A DNA stretch of 64,000 nucleotides from Alphaproteobacteria bacterium HGW-Alphaproteobacteria-7. Its GTDB lineage: Bacteria > Pseudomonadota > Alphaproteobacteria > Sphingomonadales > Sphingomonadaceae. Under the pieces are notes generated by a model that ran no database searches, was not told the DNA's origin, and worked only from the letters and a program-made list of their open reading frames with translations. The DNA lies in contig PHEB01000009.1 in the NCBI GenBank assembly GCA_002842735.1, positions 1 to 64,000 on the forward strand. The letters are read 5' to 3'. Below, piece after piece: positions 57,045 through 64,000 of the stretch. Position 1 is the first letter of the stretch. Each line of letters starts with the position of its first letter. The translations under genes were made by a program, and so were the position numbers.

Positions 57045-58710
57045 AAAGCGCCTCCTTGAACGGTTCCATGCCGATCCGGCGGTAGGTGTCGATGAAGCGT
57101 TCGCCATCAGTGCGCGCGTCGAGATAGACGTCGGTGACAGTCTCAACCGCCGCGATCACGCCGTCTTCGTCAAAGCCGGGACCGGTGATCTTGGCGAGGC
57201 TGACGTCCTCCGCCTCAGACCCGCCCAATGAAAGCTGGTAATTCTCGGTGCCTTTCCGGTCGACGCCAAGGATCCCGATATGGCCCGCGTGGTGGTGCCC
57301 GCAGGCGTTGATGCAGCCTGAAATCTTGAGCTTCAATTCGCCCACCACTTCGGTGCGTCCGCTCTCGGCAAAGCGTTCCGAAATGCGCTGCGCCAGCGGG
57401 ATCGAGCGGGCATTGGCGAGGCTGCAATAATCAAGGCCGGGGCAGGCGATGATGTCCTCGATCGTGTCCATGTTCGGCGCGGCGAGGCCAGCTGCATCCA
57501 GCGCCGCCCAGATCACGGGAAGATCGGCAATCCGCACGTGCGGCAGCAGCAGGTTCTGGGTGTGCATCACCCGCAATTCGTCAAAACTGTATTCGCGCGC
57601 CAGCCGTGCCACGATCCGCATCTGATCGGCGGTGGCATCGCCGGGAATGCCGCCCACGGGTTTGAGGCTGATGACGGCGGAGACGTATCCCGGCGCCCTG
57701 TGCGGGTGGGTGTTGCGGCGCACCCACAATCCAAACCCGTCATCCCAGCGCAGGCTGGGATCTCCGGCGGCTTTGCTCTGCAATTGCTCCAGGTCCCAGC
57801 TTTCGCTGGGATGACGGAACGTGGGCGGAGCGAAATATTCCGCAATCCGCGCCAATTCCTCACGCGGCGGCTCCACCCCCACGCTTAGCAGATGGGCGAA
57901 TTCCTCCTCGACCTGCCGCGTATATTCCGCCGCGCCCAGTTCGTGGACGAGGATCTTGATCCGCGCCTTGTATTTATTGTCGCGCCGACCGTAGCGGTTG
58001 TAGACCCGCAAGCACGCCTCGGCATAGGTGATCAGCTGATCGATCGGCACGAAATCGCGCACCAGCGGCGCGATCATCGGGGTGCGGCCCATGCCGCCGC
58101 CGACATAGAACTGCGCGCCCGTTTCTCCGGCCGCGTTCTGCACAATGCGGATGCCGATATCGTGCAGCCGCATCGCCGCGCGGTCTTTTGCGCTCGCGAT
58201 CACGCAGAACTTGAACTTGCGCGGCAGGTAAGTAAATTCGGGGTGAAAGCTCGACCATTGGCGCAGCAATTCGGCATAGGGGCGCGGATCGGTGACTTCA
58301 TCGACGGCCGCGCCCGCGAAGTGATCGGCGCTGATATTGCGGATGCAATTGCCGCTGGTCTGGATCGCGTGCATCTCGTGCCTAGCCAGATCGGCGAGCG
58401 CGTCGGCGGCGTCTTCCAACCTGATCCAGTTATACTGGATGTTCTGCCGAGTGGTGAAATGGCCGTAGCCGCGATCATATTTCTCGGCGATGTCGGCCAG
58501 CGCCTCCATCTGGCGCGCATTGAGCGTGCCATAGGGGATCGCCACGCGCAGCATATAGGCGTGAAGCTGGAGATAGAGGCCGTTCATCAACCGCAGCGGC
58601 TTGAACTGGTCTTCGGTCAAGCGGCCTTCCATGCGGCGGCGCGCCTGATCGCGGAATTCTTCGACGCGGGCATCGACCATGGCTTGATCGTATGAGTCGT
58701 ATTGGTACAT
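57037..58710 (-). CDS. cysI: Sulfite (nitrite/sulfite) reductase hemoprotein
   Basis: 557 residues. The duplicated ferredoxin-like and siroheme domains are present, with the cluster cysteines in CPGLDYCSLANARS and GCINACGHHHAGHIG. NIQYNWIRLEDAAD and TSGNCIRNISADHFAG are typical of the first half. It reduces sulfite to sulfide in six-electron steps, probably with ferredoxin. Residues about 298-325 are encoded by an inserted palindromic repeat (57737-57817) and look like no sulfite reductase sequence. Its start shares bases with the DUF2849 stop. Confidence 0.94.
   Translation of the reverse strand: MYQYDSYDQAMVDARVEEFRDQARRRMEGRLTEDQFKPLRLMNGLYLQLHAYMLRVAIPYGTLNARQMEALADIAEKYDRGYGHFTTRQNIQYNWIRLEDAADALADLARHEMHAIQTSGNCIRNISADHFAGAAVDEVTDPRPYAELLRQWSSFHPEFTYLPRKFKFCVIASAKDRAAMRLHDIGIRIVQNAAGETGAQFYVGGGMGRTPMIAPLVRDFVPIDQLITYAEACLRVYNRYGRRDNKYKARIKILVHELGAAEYTRQVEEEFAHLLSVGVEPPREELARIAEYFAPPTFRHPSESWDLEQLQSKAAGDPSLRWDDGFGLWVRRNTHPHRAPGYVSAVISLKPVGGIPGDATADQMRIVARLAREYSFDELRVMHTQNLLLPHVRIADLPVIWAALDAAGLAAPNMDTIEDIIACPGLDYCSLANARSIPLAQRISERFAESGRTEVVGELKLKISGCINACGHHHAGHIGILGVDRKGTENYQLSLGGSEAEDVSLAKITGPGFDEDGVIAAVETVTDVYLDARTDGERFIDTYRRIGMEPFKEALYG
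57737..57817. repeat. 81-bp palindromic repeat inside the cysI reading frame
   Basis: CCGTCATCCCAGCG and CGCTGGGATGACGG (14 bp) are perfect inverted ends. Each end also folds locally: ATCCCAGC-GCAG-GCTGGGAT and TCCCAGC-TTTC-GCTGGGA. The length is a multiple of three, so 27 codons are added without shifting the frame. Confidence 0.85.
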
Positions 58711-59009
58711 CAGATCACCCAGTCCCAGCCGGTTTTGTCCGCAGTCGGCACCGCCAGATCGCGCCGCACCGTCGGGCCGAGCGCGCGCACACGGTCTTTG
58801 ATATGCGCGGGGCGAACATGGCCGCCTGCGTCGATGCTGGCGTCGATTGCGTAAGGTACATTGACCCGGCGCGCGGCCTCTTCACGGGCGAGGATTTCTT
58901 CAGAATCATCACCTGCATCGACTGCATCATCGACGAACAGCGACCAGCCGGAGCCGTTCCACCACACCACCGCGCCCGAACGAAGGTCATTGCCGGTGAG
59001 GATTTTCAT
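58710..59009 (-). CDS. DUF2849 protein
   Basis: 99 residues from ATG at 59007-59009. MKILTGNDLRSGAVVWW, then an acidic middle (DDAVDAGDDSEEILAREEAARRVNVPY) and AHIKDRVRALGPTVRRD, fit DUF2849. The family is confined to sulfur-assimilation loci of alphaproteobacteria and has no known activity. It overlaps both the cobA-type gene and cysI. Confidence 0.88.
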   Translation of the reverse strand: MKILTGNDLRSGAVVWWNGSGWSLFVDDAVDAGDDSEEILAREEAARRVNVPYAIDASIDAGGHVRPAHIKDRVRALGPTVRRDLAVPTADKTGWDWVI

Positions 59010-59761
59010 TGCGCGGCCTCCTTCGCGAGCGCTGCGACGGCCGCATTCTCGCGCGCCGTAACCTCACCAATCACGATCAGCGCGGGGCTTTTCACCGCTT
59101 CGCGCGCGACCAGTTGCGGAAGGCCTGCCAGCAGCCCGCGCAGCACTCGCATTTCGGGGCGCGCGGCGTTTTCGATCACGGCGATGGGCATGTCGGGGGC
59201 GAGCCCGTCGCCCATCAGCTTTTCGGCAATTTGCGGCGCGGTGGACACGCCCATGTAGATCACCAGCGTGCGGCCAGCGCCCGCAAGGCCTGACCAATCC
59301 TGCTCGGAAAGCCCCTTGCACTGGCCAGCGACAAAGCTGACGATGCTGGATGCGTCGCGGTGCGTCAGCGCAATCCCGCTCGCCGCTGCTGCGCCGTTCG
59401 CCGCCGAAATGCCGGGGATGATTTCGACCGGAACGCCGGCTGCGCGCGCGGCCTCTGCCTCCTCACCGCCGCGCCCGAAGATGAACGGATCGCCGCCTTT
59501 CAGCCGCACGACATCGCGGCCCGCCAGCGCCTCATCCACCAGCAGCGCGTTGATATCATCCTGCGCCATGGTGTGGCGCGCGCGGCGTTTGGCGACTGGT
59601 ATCAGCCGCGCATCGGCGCGCGCCAGCCCAAGAATATCGGGGCCGACAAGCCCATCATGCACGATCACCCGCGCAGCTTCGATCAGCCGCGCGGCGCGCA
59701 GGGTGAGGAGGTCTGCCGGGCCAGGCCCCGCGCCAACCAGATAGATGGTGCCAATCTGCAT
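59006..59761 (-). CDS. cobA: Uroporphyrinogen-III C-methyltransferase (siroheme pathway)
   Basis: 251 residues from ATG at 59759-59761. The N-terminal VGAGPGPADLLTLRA and VVRLKGGDPFIFGRGGEEA, then VEIIPGISAANGAAAASGIALTHRD, are the SUMT signatures. It makes precorrin-2 for siroheme, the cofactor of the CysI encoded two genes downstream; the CysG dehydrogenase/ferrochelatase half is absent here. It overlaps DUF2849 by 4 bases. The longer in-frame extension upstream has no ribosome site. Confidence 0.94.
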   Translation of the reverse strand: MQIGTIYLVGAGPGPADLLTLRAARLIEAARVIVHDGLVGPDILGLARADARLIPVAKRRARHTMAQDDINALLVDEALAGRDVVRLKGGDPFIFGRGGEEAEAARAAGVPVEIIPGISAANGAAAASGIALTHRDASSIVSFVAGQCKGLSEQDWSGLAGAGRTLVIYMGVSTAPQIAEKLMGDGLAPDMPIAVIENAARPEMRVLRGLLAGLPQLVAREAVKSPALIVIGEVTARENAAVAALAKEAAQ

Positions 59762-59828
59762 GACACCGCAAATGGGCGAGCGTGCGTCGCCGTGCCAGCG
59801 AGAATGGATTGGAGCCGTAAAAGCCCAG

Positions 59829-60890
59829 CTATTGCCCGTCCCGTTCCGCGTCATCGCTGCGCTGCGTCAAGGCCGCGATCAGCGCCTTGACCTGCGCATT
59901 GTCGCGCAGGTTGATGTCGCGCTGCGGGAAGGGGATTTCGATCCCGTGTTCCTTGAACAGCCACCACAGGTTTTTCAGCACTTCGCTGCGGACATTGCCC
60001 ACCCCGTCTTCGGGATCGGTGATCCAGCAATGGATGGTAAAATTGACCGAGCTATCGCCATATTCGCTCATCCACACGGTCGGCGGCGGGGTTTTCAGCA
60101 CCCGTCGAGCCTTGGCCGCCGCTTCGAGCATCAGCTTTTCGGCCAGTTCCATATCGGCATCATAACTGACCCCGACATTGACCTGAATGCGCACATTTCT
60201 GGATGAATAAGACCAGTTTTCCACCTGATTGATCATCAAGTTTTCGTTGGGAATTAGGTATTCACGTTCATCGCGGGTGACGACTGAGATGGCACGAATG
60301 CCGATCCTGCGGATTTGCCCGAAGGTGTGATTGCCCGACTGATCGGCCACCGCAATCACATCGCCCGGCTTGATCGATTTATCCATCAACAGGATGATGC
60401 CCGAAATCAGATTGCCGAAGGTTTTCTGCAGCCCGAACCCGATGGCAAGCCCGAACGCGCCCGAAAATACCGTGAGCGCGGTGAGATCGATCCCGAGCAG
60501 ATCGACGCCCATGAAGAAGGTCACCACCCAGATGATGATCGTGGCGATTTTCTCGGTCAAAACACGTTGCGTGCTGTCAAGCGCGGTCAGGTGGCGTAGC
60601 GCGCTGCGGGTCAGCCGGGTGGCAGCCCACGCAAATCCTACCAACAGCAGCACCGCCATCACGGCGAACAGCACGTCGAACGCGGATATTCGCCAGTTGC
60701 CGACCGCCACCGCCCAGCTATCCATCCGGTTGAGGATATCGCCGATGGTTTCATTTTTCGCCGCAATATCTGCGCGCACATTGTCCGCGCCGCTGACGAT
60801 TTGTTCAGGGGTAACGGTGGGGGCAGATGTCGGCGCAGGGTCGGGGGCGGTGTCGGAGGCGGGATCGGGAGTTGGAATTGGCGCAATCAT
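59829..60890 (-). CDS. MscS-type mechanosensitive channel
   Basis: 353 residues. A Pro-rich N-terminus, three membrane helices (about 70-90, 112-130 and 138-165) and the MscS beta-domain. The pore helix reads LTVFSGAFGLAIGFGLQKTFGNLISGIILLMD, as in MscS, followed by DKSIKPGDVI. The C-terminal cytoplasmic part is intact. It releases osmolytes under hypo-osmotic shock. Its ATG overlaps the metC stop (ATGA), an odd partner for a sulfur gene. Confidence 0.93.
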   Translation of the reverse strand: MIAPIPTPDPASDTAPDPAPTSAPTVTPEQIVSGADNVRADIAAKNETIGDILNRMDSWAVAVGNWRISAFDVLFAVMAVLLLVGFAWAATRLTRSALRHLTALDSTQRVLTEKIATIIIWVVTFFMGVDLLGIDLTALTVFSGAFGLAIGFGLQKTFGNLISGIILLMDKSIKPGDVIAVADQSGNHTFGQIRRIGIRAISVVTRDEREYLIPNENLMINQVENWSYSSRNVRIQVNVGVSYDADMELAEKLMLEAAAKARRVLKTPPPTVWMSEYGDSSVNFTIHCWITDPEDGVGNVRSEVLKNLWWLFKEHGIEIPFPQRDINLRDNAQVKALIAALTQRSDDAERDGQ

Positions 60891-62071
60891 CCGACAGTCT
60901 CCAATGCCTGCGCCAGATCGGCGATCAGATCGTCCGCATCCTCCAGCCCGATGGCGAGCCGGATCGCCGGGGCGCCGGTGCCGGGCATGGTGCTGCGATG
61001 ATCCTCGGGCCGGATCGGCAGGGCCAGGCTTTCATACCCGCCCCAGCTATAGCCGATGCCGAACAGTTCCAGCGCATCGGCCACCCGGGCCGAGGCCTGC
61101 GGATCATCGCTCGCCAGCACGAAGGCGAACAACCCGCACCCGCCAGTGAAATCGCGCTGCCATAGCGCGTGGCCGGGATCGGACGGCAGGAGCGGGCACA
61201 GCACCCGCGCCACCTGCGGCTGGCTTTCCAGCCACTGCGCGATTTTGAGCGCGGTGCGGGTCTGCGCGTCGAGCCTGAGGCCCATGGTGCGAAGGCCCCG
61301 TGTGGCCAGCGCGGCATCATCGGGCGAAACCACCTGCCCCAGTTCCTGCGCGGTGCGGCGCAGCGCGGTGTACCAGCGTTTGCCCGCGCTCGCCGCGCCC
61401 ATCATCAGATCAGAATGGCCGCCGACGTGTTTCGACAGGCTCATCATCACGATATCGCAGCCGTGGCTGATCGCGGCAAAGCCAAGCGGCCCCGCCCAGG
61501 TATTGTCGATCAGGCTGACCGCGCCATGTTCGCGCGCGATGGCGGCGAGTGCGGGCACGTCGCACAGCTCAAACGTCAGGCTGCCGGGGCTTTCCAGCCA
61601 CACCGCACGCACAGGATCGGCAAACAGCGAGCGATAGGCGTCGATATCGCGCGGGTCGAAGAAGGTCGTCGTCACCCCCATCCGTTTGAGCAGGCCCATC
61701 GCCATGCTGCGCGATGGGTCATAGGCATTGTCTGCCATCAACAGGTGGTCGCCGGGTTTGAGCACCGCCAGCAGGCACCCGGCAATCGCCGCCACCCCGC
61801 TGGGATAGAGCACCGTGCCGTGTGCGCCGGGTTCAATCTGCGTCAACGCTTCGGCCAGCGCCCACTGCGTCGGCGCGCCGCGCCTGCCGTAGAAGAACTG
61901 ACCGTCAGCATTGTTGCCGCCCGCAGCGTGGCGATCAGCGTCGCATTCATACAGGTGGGTCGAGGCGCGCCATATCGGCGGGTTGACCACCGGCCCGGTC
62001 CATTCCTTGCGCCGGCCGCCGCGCACAAGCTTGGTCGCGGGCTTCAGATGTTTGCCATCGCCGCCGCTCAT
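60887..62071 (-). CDS. metC: Cystathionine beta-lyase
   Basis: 394 residues from ATG at 62069-62071, in the ATGA overlap with the sulfurtransferase gene. The PLP lysine is in MMSLSKHVGGH. FFYGRRGAPTQWALAEAL, LYPSGVAAIAGCL and SLIDNTWAGPLGF are the Cys/Met-metabolism PLP family motifs; the WESLAL-like SWGGYESLALP favours MetC over MetB. It splits cystathionine to homocysteine. Confidence 0.92.
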   Translation of the reverse strand: MSGGDGKHLKPATKLVRGGRRKEWTGPVVNPPIWRASTHLYECDADRHAAGGNNADGQFFYGRRGAPTQWALAEALTQIEPGAHGTVLYPSGVAAIAGCLLAVLKPGDHLLMADNAYDPSRSMAMGLLKRMGVTTTFFDPRDIDAYRSLFADPVRAVWLESPGSLTFELCDVPALAAIAREHGAVSLIDNTWAGPLGFAAISHGCDIVMMSLSKHVGGHSDLMMGAASAGKRWYTALRRTAQELGQVVSPDDAALATRGLRTMGLRLDAQTRTALKIAQWLESQPQVARVLCPLLPSDPGHALWQRDFTGGCGLFAFVLASDDPQASARVADALELFGIGYSWGGYESLALPIRPEDHRSTMPGTGAPAIRLAIGLEDADDLIADLAQALETVG

Positions 62072-62940
62072 GCAGCCGGCCCCAAATGTTCGGGGCCCTG
62101 CGCCTTGGGGGTGGCGGGATCGGCGCTCCATTCGCTCCAACTGCCATCATATAACGCAATGTCGTGCTTGCCGATCAGGTGGAGCGCGAACAACAGCACG
62201 CTCGCCGTCACCCCGCTGCCGCAGGTGGTGGTGACGGGGCGCGCCAGATCGACCCCGGCCCCGGTAAAGGCGGCGCGCAGATCAGCGGGCGATTTGAAGG
62301 TGCCGTCCGCGTTCAGCACCTCGGTAAACGGCAGGTTGAGCGCGCCGGGAATGCGCCCGTTTGGCCCGCCATGCACCGGATCGGTGCCGCTGCCGAACAC
62401 CCGGTCGGCACTGCGCGCATCAAGCACCTGTTCGGCCTGCGTATCAAGATTGGCGAGCATCTGCGCTTTGCTGCGCACGCTGCGCGCCGGGGCAAGGGCG
62501 GCGGGGGATGCAGGGGCGATTTCGGGCGCGGAGCCTTCCATCGCGCGTCCCTCGCCGCGCCACTTGGCCAACCCGCCATCAAGGATCGCGACCTTATCCC
62601 ACCCGCAGGCGTGCAGCATGAACCACGCCCGCGCCGAAGTGCGGATCGTGCTGTCATCATAAAGGATGATGGTGTCGTTCGGGGCCACGCCCAACTCTCC
62701 CAGCCGCTCCGCCAGCTGTTCAGGGCGAGGCAGGGCAGCGGGCACGCTGGAGGTTTGATTGATCAGGCTGGCGAGGCCCAGAAACCGGGCACCGGGGATA
62801 TGCCCGGTGGCAAATTCAGCCGCAGCATCGCGTCCGGCAGCGGGTAGGTGGTGCGAGGCATCGAGGATGGCAAGGCCCGGCGCATCGCCGTGCGCGGCAA
62901 GCCATTCGGTCGAAACCAGATCGGGGATGGGGTTTGTCAT
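62068..62940 (-). CDS. sseA: Thiosulfate/3-mercaptopyruvate sulfurtransferase
   Basis: 290 residues, two rhodanese domains. The C-terminal active-site loop is TTCGSGVTA, with the CG-[SG]-G-VT-A pattern that indicates 3-mercaptopyruvate rather than thiosulfate. [19 protein letters not shown] and [23 protein letters not shown] are as in SseA. It heads the sseA-metC-MscS chain of overlapping genes and diverges from queF. Confidence 0.92.
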   Translation of the reverse strand: MTNPIPDLVSTEWLAAHGDAPGLAILDASHHLPAAGRDAAAEFATGHIPGARFLGLASLINQTSSVPAALPRPEQLAERLGELGVAPNDTIILYDDSTIRTSARAWFMLHACGWDKVAILDGGLAKWRGEGRAMEGSAPEIAPASPAALAPARSVRSKAQMLANLDTQAEQVLDARSADRVFGSGTDPVHGGPNGRIPGALNLPFTEVLNADGTFKSPADLRAAFTGAGVDLARPVTTTCGSGVTASVLLFALHLIGKHDIALYDGSWSEWSADPATPKAQGPEHLGPAA

Positions 62941-63033
62941 GCCGCATCCCTAGCGCGCCAGTGGCGCTGGCGCAAAGTGCAAGCTGTGCTCTATGCGCTT
63001 GCGCCGATCCCGCATTCGCGGCAACAGCGCGGC

Positions 63034-63519
63034 ATGGAAAGCACACCTGAACAGCCCGCGGCCAAGCCGACACTGACCCCGCAATTCCTTGGCAAGGATA
63101 CGCCCATGCCAACCTCGCCAGAGGATGCGCGGCTCGATTACGTGCCCAATCCGCGCCCGGGCCACACCTATCTGGTGCGGTTTGCCGCGCCCGAGTTCAC
63201 CTCGCTCTGCCCGGTGACGGGTCAGCCCGATTTTGCCCATCTGGTGATCGATTATGTGCCGGGCGAGACGATTGTCGAGAGCAAGAGCCTGAAATTATTC
63301 CTTGGCTCGTTCCGCAATCACAATGGCTTTCACGAAGATGTGACGGTCGGCATCGGCGCGCGGCTGTTTGATGAAATGCGCCCGCAATGGCTGCGAATTG
63401 GCGGATACTGGTATCCGCGCGGCGGCATTCCGATTGATGTGTTCTGGCAATCCGGCGCGCCGCCCGAAGGGGTGTGGCTGCCCGATCAGGGGGTCGCCCC
63501 CTATCGCGGGCGCGGATGA
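63034..63519 (+). CDS. queF: NADPH-dependent 7-cyano-7-deazaguanine reductase
   Basis: 161 residues from ATG at 63034, the short unimodular QueF. The catalytic Cys59 and Asp66 are in [12 protein letters not shown], and the family motif [20 protein letters not shown] holds the substrate Glu and His. It makes preQ1 for queuosine tRNA modification. No other que genes are in the window. Confidence 0.95.
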   Translation: MESTPEQPAAKPTLTPQFLGKDTPMPTSPEDARLDYVPNPRPGHTYLVRFAAPEFTSLCPVTGQPDFAHLVIDYVPGETIVESKSLKLFLGSFRNHNGFHEDVTVGIGARLFDEMRPQWLRIGGYWYPRGGIPIDVFWQSGAPPEGVWLPDQGVAPYRGRG

Positions 63520-63529
63520 TAAGAGGCGG

Positions 63530-63988
63530 TTAGATTCCAATATCCAACTGCAAGAAACGCGGTGCGGTTTTGTTCGCTGCGCGCCATTTCGCCAGCGGGA
63601 ATGCGCCTGCGCCCAGCGCCGCCAGCGGGATGCCCGCTTCGGCCAGCGAATAGGGCGAAATCCGGTTGCGGGTCATGAACCCACCCCCGCCGTCGCTTAT
63701 CAGCGTGGTTTCGAATTGCAGTCCCTGGCTGCTTTCGGAGGCATTCACCACCTTGCTCACCACCAACTGGCCGTGGCCCAGATCAAGCACCACATCGGTG
63801 CCAACCGGCACCCCGGCCAGCCCGCTTATACGCGCGCCCGATTTGGAGAGGTTGCGCAGGATCACCTGATAATAGTGATCTTCATGAATCAACCCGACCT
63901 TGCGGAAGATCGAAATGCGATCGGAACGGTGGCGCGGTGGGCCGTTCGGGGTGAATTTCATGGCACCGTTGCTGACCTGCGCCAGCAC
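63530..63988 (-). CDS. PilZ domain protein, probably continuing past the right edge
   Basis: 152 residues from a formal GTG at 63988; the frame is still open to base 64000 (residues PQEE precede), so the true start may lie outside. RHRSDR (RxxxR) and NLSKSGARI (a [DN]xSxxG form with Asn in place of Asp) are the c-di-GMP contacts. VVLDLGHGQLVVSKVVNAS fits the PilZ barrel. A role in c-di-GMP control is likely but untested. The Asn replacement may weaken binding. Confidence 0.75.
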   Translation of the reverse strand: MLAQVSNGAMKFTPNGPPRHRSDRISIFRKVGLIHEDHYYQVILRNLSKSGARISGLAGVPVGTDVVLDLGHGQLVVSKVVNASESSQGLQFETTLISDGGGGFMTRNRISPYSLAEAGIPLAALGAGAFPLAKWRAANKTAPRFLQLDIGI

Positions 63989-64000
63989 TTCTTCCTGCGG

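Overview
Almost the whole window (about 2.4 kb to the right edge) reads as one compact, GC-rich chromosome segment of an alphaproteobacterium, most likely a sphingomonad and probably Erythrobacteraceae-like. The signs are the gene set and its order, stop/start overlaps of the ATGA and TGATG type, an S9 peptidase, a cobalamin-riboswitch TonB receptor, a meso-DAP type MurE, and families of short palindromic intergenic repeats. The taxonomic call is an inference from gene content; no search was run.

The first ~2.4 kb differs. Four minus-strand genes (an edge-truncated methyltransferase, a tiny membrane protein, a ferritin-like protein, a secreted FG-GAP-like protein) are more like a deltaproteobacterial or myxobacterial genome. 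They run directly into the middle of a tamB reading frame. The N-terminal part of TamB and its usual partner TamA are absent, so the junction near 2.37-2.42 kb looks like a chimeric assembly join or, less likely, a recombination breakpoint.

Layout. 2.4-9 kb: tamB 3' part, a GH24 lysozyme and a large trypsin-domain autotransporter. 9-15 kb: a Ca2+/Na+ antiporter, the nitrogen pair glnB-glnA behind a sigma-54-like promoter, argC, a stand-alone SH3 protein and an M17 aminopeptidase. 15.0 kb: a perfect 16-bp parS (ParB) site beside four helically phased CTAG motifs. 15.1-25 kb: map, ccmAB, phhB, an SDR, an S9 peptidase, a DNA glycosylase, a ferredoxin, a DUF1905 protein, and a cysK-like gene followed by two envelope proteins. 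25.1-44.4 kb: a complete division and cell wall cluster, mraZ-rsmH-ftsL-ftsI-murE-murF-mraY-murD-ftsW-murG-murC-murB-ddl-ftsQ-ftsA-ftsZ, mostly with translational overlaps. 44.4-49.5 kb: TPR-SPOR protein, YbjN-like protein, proC, BI-1 family protein and a polyproline lipoprotein. 49.5-52 kb: tRNA-Ala(CGC), cobalamin riboswitch and btuB. 52-56 kb: obgE, proB, an epimerase-like protein and a small lipoprotein. 55.8-63 kb: a sulfur block on the minus strand (sseA, metC, an MscS channel, a CobA-type methyltransferase, DUF2849, cysI, DUF934, cysH). The right edge has queF and a PilZ protein.

Genes that work together: glnB/glnA regulate and perform ammonium assimilation; the dcw cluster builds peptidoglycan precursors and the divisome; the cobA-DUF2849-cysI-DUF934-cysH block makes siroheme and reduces activated sulfate to sulfide, which the cysK-like enzyme (22.6 kb) can fix into cysteine. 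The most notable points are the parS site with its phased CTAG array, a multi-hairpin repeat family with apparently compensatory stem changes, an 81-bp palindromic repeat translated in frame inside cysI, a repeat that seems to have split the murG/murC overlap, and the chimeric left end.
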